64,000 bases of DNA from ZC4RG30 sp964417875 (GTDB lineage Bacteria > Pseudomonadota > Gammaproteobacteria > Steroidobacterales > Steroidobacteraceae). The stretch is from the NCBI GenBank assembly GCA_964417875.1, contig CAYQJU010000002.1:50081-114080 (forward strand), given 5' to 3'. A model generated the notes under the pieces. The model saw only the letters and a program-made list of their open reading frames with translations. It was not told the DNA's origin and ran no database searches. The position numbers and the translations under genes were made by a program. Positions 56,291-64,000 of the stretch are shown piece by piece (position 1 is the stretch's first letter; each line of letters starts with the position of its first letter).

Positions 56291-56863
56291 GTGAAACCGA
56301 ACCTGCATGTCGTGATTGCCAGCACCCGTCCCGGCCGTGTCGGCCCCGCCGTCGCACGCTGGTTTGGTGACTTCGCCGCCCGCAACAGCCAGTTCGAGGT
56401 GAAGCTGGTGGACCTGGCGGAGTTCAACCTGCCGATGTATGACGAGCCGAATCATCCGGTCATGCAGAAATATGAACACGCGCATACCAAAGCCTGGTCG
56501 GCCAGTGTTTCGGCCGCCGATGCCTTCGCATTCGTCACGCCCGAATACAACTACAACCCGACGCCGGCGCTGGTGAATGCGCTGAACTATGTGTATCGCG
56601 AATGGAACTACAAGGCCTGCGGCTTCGTCAGCTATGGCGGCGTGTCAGGCGGACTGCGCGCAGTGCAGGTGGCCAAGCAGCTGGTCACCACGCTGAAGAT
56701 GATGCCGATGGTCGAGGGCGTGATGGTGCCGATGGTGGGCAAGTCGCTGGATGCCAGCGGGGCCTTCGTTCCCAACGAGCATGTCGAGAACTCGTCCCGG
56801 CAGATGCTGGACGAGCTCTACAAGTGGACCGGCGCGCTGGCTTCGCTGCGTCCGCCACGCTGA
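56291..56863 (+). CDS. NAD(P)H-dependent FMN reductase
   Basis: A 190-residue flavodoxin-fold protein of the NADPH-dependent FMN reductase/chromate reductase family. LHVVIASTRPGRVGPAVARWF is the FMN phosphate loop; VTPEYNYNPTPALVNALNYVY is the second FMN-binding block, and SYGGVSGGLRAVQ the third. These enzymes reduce quinones, azo dyes, chromate or FMN. The start is GTG at 56291 with AAGGAG six bases upstream; no ATG fits. It is divergent from the lipoprotein gene. Confidence 0.9.
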   Translation: MKPNLHVVIASTRPGRVGPAVARWFGDFAARNSQFEVKLVDLAEFNLPMYDEPNHPVMQKYEHAHTKAWSASVSAADAFAFVTPEYNYNPTPALVNALNYVYREWNYKACGFVSYGGVSGGLRAVQVAKQLVTTLKMMPMVEGVMVPMVGKSLDASGAFVPNEHVENSSRQMLDELYKWTGALASLRPPR

Positions 56864-56880
56864 CATCGCCGCCACAGGCG

Positions 56881-56909
56881 TCAGGCGCGCTGGCCTCCGG
56901 CGCGCCTGA
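56881..56909. terminator. Perfect ten-base hairpin between convergent genes
   Basis: TCAGGCGCGC (56881-56890) and GCGCGCCTGA (56900-56909) pair without mismatch around a nine-base loop. There is no T-tract on either side, but its place between two convergent stops fits a bidirectional terminator in a high-GC genome, where T-less hairpins are common. Confidence 0.4.
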
Positions 56910-56954
56910 TCACCCAGGGTGCGCGCCCGCCGCCGGGGCCGGCGCGCCCAGCAC

Positions 56955-57893
56955 TCAGTTGCGGTTCTTCTCGCGCTCGACCCAGGGATCGGGCGAGGCC
57001 GGTCCCACCACCGACATCGCGTAATCCACCCGGCCGTTGCTCATCTTGAACACATGCACGTCGGCAAGGCTGCCGGCAAAGTGCGCGAAGGCGGCGACCA
57101 GGCCTGCTTCCACATCCGCCAGCGGCACCCGCGGCGGCGGATGGCTGATGACCAGGCCCTTCGGCGAGCAGTCGTGGGTGGGCGTGGTGAAGATGCCGTT
57201 TTCCCAGCGATCGCAGCGCGAGGCGAAAGGCGTGTTCACCATCGGCTGGGCGGCGAACATGGCGAAGTAATCGGTGGCCGCGGCGCTCATCAGCGCACGC
57301 GACTGGCGCAGGTCCGGTGGCAGGATGTTCTCCCAGTCCAGATAGCTGGTGGCCAGCACCACATCGGGGTTGTACATGAACTCCTGCTCGCGTCCCAGGA
57401 TGTGCTCGATCTCGGTGATGGCGCCGCCGTCCTGGGTCTGCAGGCGGATCGCGGCGTGGATCAGCCGACCGTTCTCGTTGATGACGCCGAAGGTCACCGT
57501 GCCGCATCGCTCGGTGTCGATCAGGTAGTTCTTCTCACCCCAGGCGCCGGCGCCCTTCCACAGGTCGCTGGCCCCTGGTGCCAGCGTCACGCCGTTCTCG
57601 GTGAAGAACACATCCGGTGCAATCTTCACGCGGCCGGGATCATGGGCGGCCAGCGCGGCGGAATAGTCGTCCGCAACGGCCTTCAACGTGGCGCGCGGGC
57701 ATTTGGTGCCCGGTGCTTCATTGGGATAGTTGCGACGCGCCTGCCCTGGTGCGCCGCCGGCCAGCGGGCCTGCGCCACCGCCTGGCGCAGCACCTGCGCC
57801 CGGCCCGGCAGCTGGAGTGGTGGGTGCGGCAGCGTGCGCGGCACCGATGGCCATGGCGGCCGCGCATGCGATGGCGATGATGGATCCCTTCAT
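56955..57893 (-). CDS. Secreted protein of unknown function, relative of the 55076 lipoprotein
   Basis: A 312-residue protein with a signal peptide (MKGSIIAIACAAAMAIGAAHA) and a Gly/Pro/Ala-rich stretch (about 25-50). Its mature part has DDYSAALAAHDPGRVKIAPD, ENGVTLAPGASDLW and later TEIEHILGRE and VPLADVEAGLV, placed as in the 55076 protein: both probably hold two NTF2-like domains. No function is known. ATG at 57893 has AGGGGGAAA just before it. It lies beyond the FMN reductase gene from its relative, in the same orientation as that relative. Confidence 0.72.
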   Translation of the reverse strand: MKGSIIAIACAAAMAIGAAHAAAPTTPAAGPGAGAAPGGGAGPLAGGAPGQARRNYPNEAPGTKCPRATLKAVADDYSAALAAHDPGRVKIAPDVFFTENGVTLAPGASDLWKGAGAWGEKNYLIDTERCGTVTFGVINENGRLIHAAIRLQTQDGGAITEIEHILGREQEFMYNPDVVLATSYLDWENILPPDLRQSRALMSAAATDYFAMFAAQPMVNTPFASRCDRWENGIFTTPTHDCSPKGLVISHPPPRVPLADVEAGLVAAFAHFAGSLADVHVFKMSNGRVDYAMSVVGPASPDPWVEREKNRN

Positions 57894-57986
57894 GTTTCCC
57901 CCTGCGATCCGGACCATTGAGTAGCGGGGCAAACTAAGGCCCCGGCAGCACCGGGTCAAGCAGGGTCCGACCCGCAGCCCTGCTGA

Positions 57987-58457
57987 TCAGGGCGGGTTGT
58001 GGACCGGCTGTGCGATCAGCTTTCCGATCAGGCCACCGAGGCGCAGGTCATCCATGTGGCCGAACAATCCGAGTGCGCGCTCCCCGCTGCGGTCGAAGAC
58101 CAGCATGCTCGGCGTGCCGTTCAGCGCCCACCTGCGCATCGTCACGGGAATGGCCGAGTCTTGCGCAGGCCGGTCGATGGCGATGGGAAACTGCAGCTTG
58201 TATTCGTGCACGAAAGCACGCAGCGCAACCGGCGTCATCGCCTCGTGATGTTCGAAAACGCTGTGCAGGCCGAGGACCACCAGCTCATCGCGCGGGAAGG
58301 TCGCGTAAAGGTTGCGCGCCTGGGGAATGCTGGCCTGCACGCAGCCGGGACACAGCATCTGGAACACGGTCACCACCACCACGCGTCCGCGCAGCTGCGC
58401 GAGTGACAGCGGGTGGTCGGTGTTGAGCCATTCACTGGCTTCGATTTCGTAGATCAT
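57987..58457 (-). CDS. Redoxin/thioredoxin-like protein with CPGC motif
   Basis: A 156-residue cytoplasmic AhpC/TlpA-like protein. The active site is CPGC at 36-39 (QMLCPGCVQASIP), with strands LRGRVVVVTVFQ before and ELVVLGLHSVFEHHE after, and a cis-Pro region at LNGTPSMLVFDRSG. It lacks an export signal. It might reduce peroxide or a partner protein. ATG at 58457 is the best start; it has GAGGG just one base before it, so initiation may be weak. It is 26 bases downstream of the alcohol dehydrogenase gene, same strand. Confidence 0.82.
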   Translation of the reverse strand: MIYEIEASEWLNTDHPLSLAQLRGRVVVVTVFQMLCPGCVQASIPQARNLYATFPRDELVVLGLHSVFEHHEAMTPVALRAFVHEYKLQFPIAIDRPAQDSAIPVTMRRWALNGTPSMLVFDRSGERALGLFGHMDDLRLGGLIGKLIAQPVHNPP

Positions 58458-58483
58458 GCCCTCAGGATGAAAGCACTGCAAAC

Positions 58484-59596
58484 CTATGCGGGCATGCGCA
58501 GGATGGGCTTGATCACCTTGCCACTGGCCGAATCTGCCAGCGCCTGTTCGATCTGCTCCATCGGATAGTAGGCCACCAGGCGATCGAACGGAAAGCGCCC
58601 CTGCTGCAGCAGCTGCACCAGAGCGGGAATCAGCTGCCCGGAACGGCCCCCACCGCCCAGCACACCGATCACGCGCTTGCCCCACAGCGTCGAGAGATGA
58701 TCGAGCGAGAAGGATGCGCCGGCTGGCGCGCCGCCGATCAGCACCAGCGTGCCGAGCATGCCCACGGTCTGTGCCAGCGTTTCAAGCACGCTGATGACGC
58801 CCGTGCACTCGAAGGCGTAGTCCACCGTGGAGCCGGTGACCTGCTTCACGCCCTCGACCAGATCGGCGGACTTCGAGTTGATCGTGTGCGTGGCTCCCAG
58901 TTCGCGCGCCAGTTCCAGCCGGCTGTCATGCAGGTCGGTCGCGATGATGGTCGTCACGCCGGAATTGCGCGCCGCCATGATCGCCGCGAGCCCCACTGCG
59001 CCCACACCGGCAACGAGGATCGAATCGCCCAGTCCGGGACGTGCCTCGTTCAGCACCGCACCGGCGCCAGTGGCCAGACCGCAGGCCAGCGGTCCCAGCA
59101 GTTCGAGAGGCACGTCGCCCGGCACCTTGACCAGCGCGTCCGCATTGACAATGGAATGGGTCGCGAACGAGGACTGGCCGAAAAAGTGGCCGTTCACCTT
59201 GTTGCCATCCCGCGAATAGGCGCTGCTGCCGGCAAGCTCGCCCTTGAATCGCGCACCCGACACCAGCGCCTCACCACTGCGCAGGCAGTAGCGGGGCTGC
59301 CCATCCAGGCAGTTGGCGCAGCGGCCGCAGAAGGCCCAGCCGATGATGACGCGGTCACCCACCGCCACCTCGTCGACACCCTCGCCCACGTGTTCGACGA
59401 CGCCCGCGCCTTCGTGCCCCAGTACGGCAGGAAACGGCATCGGCATGTCGCCATGACGGGTGATCTCGTCGGTGTGACACACGCCGGCCGCGACGATGCG
59501 CACCAGCACTTCGCCGCGCCCGGGGTCCTCCAGATCCAGGTCCTGCATCTCGAAGCGGGCGCCGCGGGATTCGACGACCAGTGCCTTGATGCGCAT
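58484..59596 (-). CDS. Zinc-dependent alcohol dehydrogenase (aryl-alcohol type)
   Basis: A 370-residue medium-chain dehydrogenase. The zinc-binding GHEGAGVVEHVG, catalytic site AAGVCHTDE, structural zinc cysteines (CGRCANCLDGQPRYC) and the cofactor loop VAGVGAVGLAAIMAA with IATDLHDSR after are all present; the D suggests NAD rather than NADP. It resembles aryl-alcohol and benzyl alcohol dehydrogenases (XylB-type). Substrate is inferred from similarity only. The ATG at 59596 has AAGGAGG seven bases upstream. Confidence 0.92.
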   Translation of the reverse strand: MRIKALVVESRGARFEMQDLDLEDPGRGEVLVRIVAAGVCHTDEITRHGDMPMPFPAVLGHEGAGVVEHVGEGVDEVAVGDRVIIGWAFCGRCANCLDGQPRYCLRSGEALVSGARFKGELAGSSAYSRDGNKVNGHFFGQSSFATHSIVNADALVKVPGDVPLELLGPLACGLATGAGAVLNEARPGLGDSILVAGVGAVGLAAIMAARNSGVTTIIATDLHDSRLELARELGATHTINSKSADLVEGVKQVTGSTVDYAFECTGVISVLETLAQTVGMLGTLVLIGGAPAGASFSLDHLSTLWGKRVIGVLGGGGRSGQLIPALVQLLQQGRFPFDRLVAYYPMEQIEQALADSASGKVIKPILRMPA

Positions 59597-59682
59597 GGGA
59601 GACCTCCTTGTTCGCGCGGTATCGCAGCGGTTGCCGGCGAGCATGGAGCAGACCGGAACAGGTCGCCTTCACCTGTGTTGGG

Positions 59683-59945
59683 TCAGGGGGTTTCCGGTTC
59701 CGTCTGCCGTTCCAGCAGGCCAGGTGCCGCAAAGCCTCCGCGCGGTCGGCACCGCACATCGCGGCAGATGGCCGCAACGAAGCGCACACCGCAGGGCGAT
59801 CGGGAGAGCCGAAGATGCGACATCGCTGCATGTCGTCCAGCTGCACGCAGCGCACGCCGGCGGGTTTGCCATCCGGCATGCCTGGGATGGGCGACGAGAT
59901 GGAAGGCGCGATACAGCAGGCGCCGCAGCCGCTGCGACAGGTCAT
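59683..59945 (-). CDS. YkgJ-type cysteine-cluster protein with apparent frameshift
   Basis: An ~87-residue protein of the YkgJ (UPF0153) family, which binds zinc or iron through a cysteine cluster. MTCRSGCGACCIAPSISSPI, GVRCVQLDD and CRIFGSPDRPAVC match it closely, but the expected C-terminal HLAWLERQTEP is only reached by shifting frame near 59715-59722, where a base seems missing (GCCTGCTGG, expected GCCTGGCTGG). Read as is, the frame runs on to a stop at 59355 and overlaps the alcohol dehydrogenase by 242 bases. I give the end of the restored frame (stop at 59683-59685). It could be a sequencing error or a real truncation. Its ATG overlaps the serine hydrolase stop by four bases. Confidence 0.75.
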
Positions 59946-61042
59946 CGCGCAAGGCCGCCGTTGATGCGATTCGCCGCGGCCCACGGCACGATGACCTGAC
60001 CCATCAGTGCGTACACCAGGTTGTTGCCGCCGCGTTCGCGCGCATCCGGATCACCAGTCACCACCACCACCGTATCCAGCTCCGGCACCACGAACAGGAA
60101 CTGTCCGCCGTATCCCCAGGCGAACCAGGTGGAGTGGCCCGCGTACTTCGTGTGCCACCACAGATAGCCATAGTCGTGGCGGCGGTTGAAGCTGCTGTTG
60201 AGGAAACGCGGCTGCCAGGATTCCGCAATCCACTCCGCGGACAGGATCTGGCGACCCTCGTGCTGTCCCTGCTCCAGGTAGAGGCGGCCGAAACGCAGCA
60301 GCGCCGACGGGCTCAGCGCCAGGTTGTTGCCGCCGAAGTAGATTCCCTGCGGATCGCGATCCCATCCCCCCACGCGCATGCCGAGCGGACCGAACAGGTG
60401 CTGCTGCGCGAACTGCCGCAGTGGTTGCCCGATGGCCCGGGTGAGCACCGCGGCGAGCAGATGGGTGTCGCCGGTGCTGTAGGTCATCGTGGTGCCCGGC
60501 GCATGCTGCACCTCACGGCCCAGCGCATATCCCACCCAGTCCCCGCTGGTCACCCAGGCGCCATAGTTGCCGATGCTGGTGGACGGCAGTCCGCTCGACA
60601 TGGTGAGCAGGTGACGCACGGTGATCCGGCGGCGCGCGTCATCGTCCGGCATCTGCCGGAAGTATTCCGGCAGGAAGCGGCTCACCGGATCATCCAGGCT
60701 TTGCAGGTGTCCGCGTTGCAGCGCGATGCCGGTCAGCGCGTTCAGGATGCTCTTCGACGCCGACTTGGTGTTGAGTGGACGATCGCGCGCACCGCCATCG
60801 GCATAGTGCTCGCGGATGATGCGGTCGCCCTGGAACAGGATGAACGCGGAAAGGCGGGGAATCGCTGCGACCGCGGCCTCGAGTTCGGCGTCGGAAATTT
60901 CCGGGACCGCTTGCCGTGGCTCGCTGGCAACGGCATCTGGAACCGGCGGCGCCGGTGCCGCCGGGGGCGCCTCACCGGCACAGGCTGCGCAGGCCAGCGC
61001 CGGGAGCAGGATGCAGGTTGCCAGGGCCGTGAACATGCGCAT
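59942..61042 (-). CDS. Serine hydrolase of the beta-lactamase/class C family
   Basis: A 366-residue secreted protein. A signal peptide with two nearby cysteines (C18, C21) precedes a Pro/Ala-rich spacer. The catalytic motif is SASK (S94 to K97) in NTKSASKSILN; the second motif is YSTGD, standing in for YxN, and the third may be GYGGQ. This fold contains penicillin-binding proteins, esterases and amidases, and clear beta-lactamase signatures are lacking, so resistance should not be assumed. ATG at 61042 has a poor ribosome site; a second in-frame ATG is six bases on. Confidence 0.86.
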   Translation of the reverse strand: MRMFTALATCILLPALACAACAGEAPPAAPAPPVPDAVASEPRQAVPEISDAELEAAVAAIPRLSAFILFQGDRIIREHYADGGARDRPLNTKSASKSILNALTGIALQRGHLQSLDDPVSRFLPEYFRQMPDDDARRRITVRHLLTMSSGLPSTSIGNYGAWVTSGDWVGYALGREVQHAPGTTMTYSTGDTHLLAAVLTRAIGQPLRQFAQQHLFGPLGMRVGGWDRDPQGIYFGGNNLALSPSALLRFGRLYLEQGQHEGRQILSAEWIAESWQPRFLNSSFNRRHDYGYLWWHTKYAGHSTWFAWGYGGQFLFVVPELDTVVVVTGDPDARERGGNNLVYALMGQVIVPWAAANRINGGLAR

Positions 61043-61122
61043 GCGGGCACGGTATCACACCGACTTTGCAGGCCGGATCATGGCCCGCGCCCCAGGCGAC
61101 ACAGCAATGCGGCACGCAGGGC

Positions 61123-62058
61123 TCAGCGCTGTGATGCCTCCGAAGTCGCAGCGGCAGCAGCCGCGCGGCCCGATAGAGCACCCATGCCCTGCTCGCGCTC
61201 TGCGGCCCGGTCGAGCATCTGCCGATAGCTCTCCAGCTGCAGTGCGGTCAGGTGGGGCGAGGCGGCGTTCAGCAGTCGCTCATTACGTTCCGGTGTGTAC
61301 TGGGAGAACGGAAGGCGCGCGGCCTGCTGCGTCTGGTTGATGCTGCGCTGTTCGGCCGAAAGTGCCGCGATCAGCGCCTGGCTCTGCGCAGCCGTCAGCG
61401 GCATGCCGGCCGCATCGAGCACGACGCGCAGGTCACGCCGCTGCTGCCAGACCACGCTGGTCTGCTGATAATCCTGCCATTGGGGATACTTCGGCCCCAG
61501 CAATTCCTGAAGCTCGGCCTGGTTGCGGGCGCGCAGCTCCTCGTACTCCGTCGCCGTCCGGGGCATCGGTGCCAACGGATCCCGGGCATCGCGGGCTTCG
61601 CCGAAAGTTCGCTCCTGCTGATTCGCAAGCAGGTCCAACAATCTTCCCACTTCGTCCGGCGCAAGACCCAGGGCTTCCTCGAGGTCAGGGAAGCTGTTGC
61701 CCATCAGCAGGCGTGCCGTTTCGCGGCGGCGCGCCTGACTTTCCGGACTGAACATCTGTGCCCGGATCGTGTCGCTAAAGGCACGGACACTGGCTCGCAC
61801 CTCTGCGGACCCATCGGGGGGCGGCTCGATCATCGCCGCCTCCTGCGCCTGTTTCACGACGGAGAGCGTGGCCGCACCGGGCTGCGCCGCCTGCGCAACA
61901 GGTTCCGCCGCCGCTTCTACCTGCTGCAACTGCAACTGCAGCTGCACGGCCAGTTCGGCGATGTGCTGGCGACCGGCTTCGGCCTCGCGCGAGAAACGGA
62001 CGGCGAGGCCGGCGACGACCACCAGCGCAATGGCAAGGACTATCGACAGTCTCCGCAT
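61123..62058 (-). CDS. Anchored protein of unknown function, tandem paralog 1
   Basis: A 311-residue protein with an uncleaved-looking hydrophobic N-terminus (SIVLAIALVVVAGLAV), then a coiled-coil stretch (RQHIAELAVQLQLQLQQVEAA) and a mostly helical C-terminal domain. It closely resembles the adjacent gene; the core LLGPKYPQWQDYQQTSVVWQ and QRRDLRVVLDAAGMPLT followed by LIAALSAEQRSI is shared at high identity. No family is recognised. The body is exposed to the periplasm, if the helix is an anchor. It has CAGGGAGGGTGAC before the ATG at 62058. Confidence 0.7.
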   Translation of the reverse strand: MRRLSIVLAIALVVVAGLAVRFSREAEAGRQHIAELAVQLQLQLQQVEAAAEPVAQAAQPGAATLSVVKQAQEAAMIEPPPDGSAEVRASVRAFSDTIRAQMFSPESQARRRETARLLMGNSFPDLEEALGLAPDEVGRLLDLLANQQERTFGEARDARDPLAPMPRTATEYEELRARNQAELQELLGPKYPQWQDYQQTSVVWQQRRDLRVVLDAAGMPLTAAQSQALIAALSAEQRSINQTQQAARLPFSQYTPERNERLLNAASPHLTALQLESYRQMLDRAAEREQGMGALSGRAAAAAATSEASQR

Positions 62059-62082
62059 GTCACCCTCCCTGGACCTGATCCG

Positions 62083-63036
62083 CTAGTCTGCGGTGGATTC
62101 CGCCCCGCCGGACGTCACGCGCTCTTGCTCAGCGACCGCCGCCGCCGATTCCCGGAATATGGCGCGCATCCCCTCCTGCCGCGCAACGGTGCGGTCGAGC
62201 ATCTGCCGATAGCCCTCGAGTTGCTCTGCAGAAAGGTGCGGCACGGCTGCTGCCAGCATTCGCTGGTACCGCTCCGACAGATTGTCAGAACGGGGTTCCG
62301 GGGCGGCCCGGATCGCCAGACTGATGCTGCGCTGTTCACCTGAAAGCGCCGCGATCAGCGACCGTTCCTGCATCTCGGTGAGCGGCGTCCCCGCAGCCTC
62401 GAGCACGGCCCGCAGGTCACGCCGCTGTTGCCACGCCGGTCGTGTCAGCTGGTAGTCCTGCCACTGCGAGTATGTCGGCCCCAGCAGTTCTGCCATCTCG
62501 CGCTCACTGGTCCTGCGATGCTCGTCGAATGCAGCGGATAACTGTTGCCGCGCTGCGGCCTGGTCCTGGGCCGCCCTTGCATCATCCAATATCCTGGCGG
62601 CCCTCTCATCGTGCGTGACGAGCAGGTCCAGCACCTTCTCTGTTTCTTCCGGGCCGATTCCAAGGGCTTCATCAAAGTCCGGATAGATGGTGCGCATCCA
62701 CTCGTGGCCAGATTCGCGGCGATGCGCCCTGCCCTCCGGCGAAGCCAGCTGGGCACGGGCAAGTTCCCGGGCGGCAGCCGTGCTGGCGCGGGAAGTCGGG
62801 GTTCCAGGCGGGGTGTCACCATCCTGCAACGGGACCAGGGCATCGGCCCCCGGGCCTGTTGCCGGCTCGGCCGGCAAGACGCCGGGAAGCGCTGCCGGCT
62901 CCTGCCGAACCTGCTGCAACTGCGCATTGAGGACTGCGATCCGCTGGCGTGTTGCGTCGGCCTGGCGTGAGAAATGGAGCGCAAGTCCACTTGCGATCGC
63001 GAGCGCAATCGCAAGGGCTGTCGATACGATCCGCAT
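62083..63036 (-). CDS. Anchored protein of unknown function, tandem paralog 2
   Basis: A 317-residue relative of the gene downstream. The N-terminal helix (STALAIALAIASGLAL) and coiled coil (RQRIAVLNAQLQQVRQ) are followed by a Pro/Gly-rich linker and a helical domain holding LLGPTYSQWQDYQLTRPAWQ, then QRRDLRAVLEAAGTPLT and LIAALSGEQRSI. GGGAGGG stands seven bases before the ATG at 63036. The two genes are 24 bases apart and share ribosome-site sequences, which speaks for recent duplication and one operon. Function unknown. Confidence 0.7.
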   Translation of the reverse strand: MRIVSTALAIALAIASGLALHFSRQADATRQRIAVLNAQLQQVRQEPAALPGVLPAEPATGPGADALVPLQDGDTPPGTPTSRASTAAARELARAQLASPEGRAHRRESGHEWMRTIYPDFDEALGIGPEETEKVLDLLVTHDERAARILDDARAAQDQAAARQQLSAAFDEHRRTSEREMAELLGPTYSQWQDYQLTRPAWQQRRDLRAVLEAAGTPLTEMQERSLIAALSGEQRSISLAIRAAPEPRSDNLSERYQRMLAAAVPHLSAEQLEGYRQMLDRTVARQEGMRAIFRESAAAVAEQERVTSGGAESTAD

Positions 63037-63161
63037 GCTGCCCTCCCTGGACTGGAATCCTCATCCGTACCGCGTTCGTGCCCGTCACGATACGCTTTGA
63101 ATCGCGCCTTCGGGACCCCGTCCGGTCAAAGTTGCCCTGTCCGCCAATCGCGGCTACAACG

Positions 63162-63971
63162 ATGAGTTCTTCCTACAATGATCCCGAGGAGAGCTTCTTG
63201 CCCGCCGCACCCCAGGTCACCCGCATCCGCCACGAAATCCGTCGCCGCGTACTCGACGTTGCACGCGTGGAATCCATCGCGCCGCAGATGGTGCGCATCG
63301 TGCTCACCGGCGAGGCGCTGGAGGGCTTCACTTCGCTGGGTTTCGACGACCATGTGAAGCTGTTCTTTGCGCCGGATGGTGCGGCAGCCAGCGCACCGGA
63401 TGCGGCTGTCGAGGCGCGCGATTTCACTCCCCGCCACTACGATGCGGCGCGCGGCGAGCTGTGGATCGATTTCTTCCTGCATGAGTCGGGACCGGCGACC
63501 CGCTGGGCATCGCGCGCACGCCCCGGCGACACGCTGGAAGTCGGCGGCCCGAAAGGCTCGGCGATCCTTTCGCCGGAAGGCATCGACCTGCATCTGTTCG
63601 TCGGCGACGAGACGGCGATTCCGGCGATCGCGCGCCGTCTTGAGGAGCTTCCCGCCGCCGCGCGCGTGCTGGTGATGGTGGAAGTGGACGACGCCGGGGG
63701 CTGGCCGCAGTTCGCATCGCCGGCGCAGGTGGATGTCATCCGGGTGCAGCGCGGGCCATCCGCAGAGCCTGCCGCCGCGCTGATCGAGCGCCTGCGCACC
63801 GTGCAGCTGCCGGACCAGCGCTGTTTCGTGTGGGTGGCGCTCGAGTCGAAGGCAGCGCGCACACTGCGCCGCCACTTCACCACCGAACGCGGCGTGGCGA
63901 AGGAGTGGATCAAGGCCTCGGCCTACTGGCAGCGCGGTACCGTGGGCAAGCACGAACGCATCGAGGATTGA
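63162..63971 (+). CDS. Siderophore-interacting protein (FAD-binding ferric-siderophore reductase)
   Basis: A 269-residue protein with the SIP architecture: an FAD-binding barrel (MVRIVLTGEALEGFTS, VEARDFTPRHYD in the usual RxYTxR place, GPATRWASRARPGDTLEVGGPKG) and a C-terminal NAD(P)-binding domain (LHLFVGDETAIPAIARRLEELP, CFVWVALESKAARTLRRH). It reduces ferric siderophores to release iron in the cytoplasm. ATG at 63162 is the first in frame with a weak ribosome site; family members often start later. No Fur-like box is evident upstream, and no siderophore genes lie within the window. Confidence 0.9.
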   Translation: MSSSYNDPEESFLPAAPQVTRIRHEIRRRVLDVARVESIAPQMVRIVLTGEALEGFTSLGFDDHVKLFFAPDGAAASAPDAAVEARDFTPRHYDAARGELWIDFFLHESGPATRWASRARPGDTLEVGGPKGSAILSPEGIDLHLFVGDETAIPAIARRLEELPAAARVLVMVEVDDAGGWPQFASPAQVDVIRVQRGPSAEPAAALIERLRTVQLPDQRCFVWVALESKAARTLRRHFTTERGVAKEWIKASAYWQRGTVGKHERIED

Positions 63972-64000
63972 TCCGCCCCTCTGGCCGGCGCCGGGTCAGG

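Noticed and set aside
58697..61228. Long plus-strand frame opposite the alcohol dehydrogenase, YkgJ and hydrolase genes
   Set aside because: Antisense of several recognised genes; no recognisable domain.

Overview
The window looks like a stretch of chromosome from a high-GC Gammaproteobacterium. The signs are slyX, a YheU-type protein, Hsp15 (hslR), a TrhO-type rhodanese and a gammaproteobacterial-style asd. The pairing of extradiol dioxygenases with DUF6152-type secreted proteins, and several secreted families of unknown role, would fit the Steroidobacterales/Nevskiales/Xanthomonadales neighbourhood, but that placement is inference. Coding density is very high and no gap exceeds 300 bases. 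I saw no tRNA, rRNA, insertion sequence, integrase, prophage or CRISPR array. Codon use looks uniform, so nothing points strongly to recent transfer.

Layout. 1-3.4 kb (minus): the start of fpr, a secreted Pro/Ala-rich protein, and a fused LigB-LigA (gallate/protocatechuate type) ring-cleavage dioxygenase with two secreted companions. 3.5-7.4 kb: a DODA-type dioxygenase facing a minus-strand run of peptidyl-prolyl isomerase, short-chain dehydrogenase, NnrU, LrgA and LrgB. 8.1-17.8 kb: a tightly packed minus-strand trehalose/glycogen operon (PA2169-type protein, glgX, treY, treZ, GH133 debranching enzyme) with a DUF2934 gene converging on its end. 18-28 kb: mixed single genes (DUF2243 membrane protein, large GAF/PAS histidine kinase, slyX, DHA2 transporter, pirin, hslR, DUF938 methyltransferase, DsbA/FrnE-like thioredoxin, TolB-like propeller, QorB-like reductase). 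28.2-34.1 kb: a complete Mrp cation/proton antiporter operon in which subunits A and B are fused. 34.3-41 kb: a CPYC glutaredoxin-like protein, HSL-type hydrolase, aldehyde dehydrogenase, TRIC-type channel, double universal stress protein, asd with a possible attenuator leader, and flavin reductase. 41-55 kb: outer-membrane barrel, spermidine-synthase-like protein coupled to a TrhO-RluA fusion, SmvA-like exporter with yheU, a two-subunit Tat-exported molybdenum hydroxylase, a membrane/spermidine-synthase fusion, a baeRF-family protein with a GGQ loop, and a SulP transporter. 55-64 kb: two related secreted proteins around an NAD(P)H-dependent FMN reductase, a redoxin, a zinc alcohol dehydrogenase, a YkgJ-type cysteine-cluster gene with an apparent frameshift, a serine hydrolase, a tandem pair of unknown anchored proteins, and a siderophore-interacting protein.

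How they fit together. The clearest systems are trehalose synthesis from alpha-glucan (TreY makes the maltooligosyl trehalose, TreZ releases trehalose, GlgX and GH133 trim branches), the Mrp antiporter (pH and sodium homeostasis), and aromatic compound turnover (ring-cleavage dioxygenases, aryl-alcohol-type and aldehyde dehydrogenases, molybdenum hydroxylase). With the universal stress protein and the PA2169-type protein, this suggests a free-living organism coping with osmotic or desiccation stress. I found no clear new defence or mobile system. The best leads for new biology are the tandem paralogs at 61-63 kb, the baeRF protein, the TrhO-RluA fusion, the HSL hydrolase with a displaced serine, and the leader upstream of asd.
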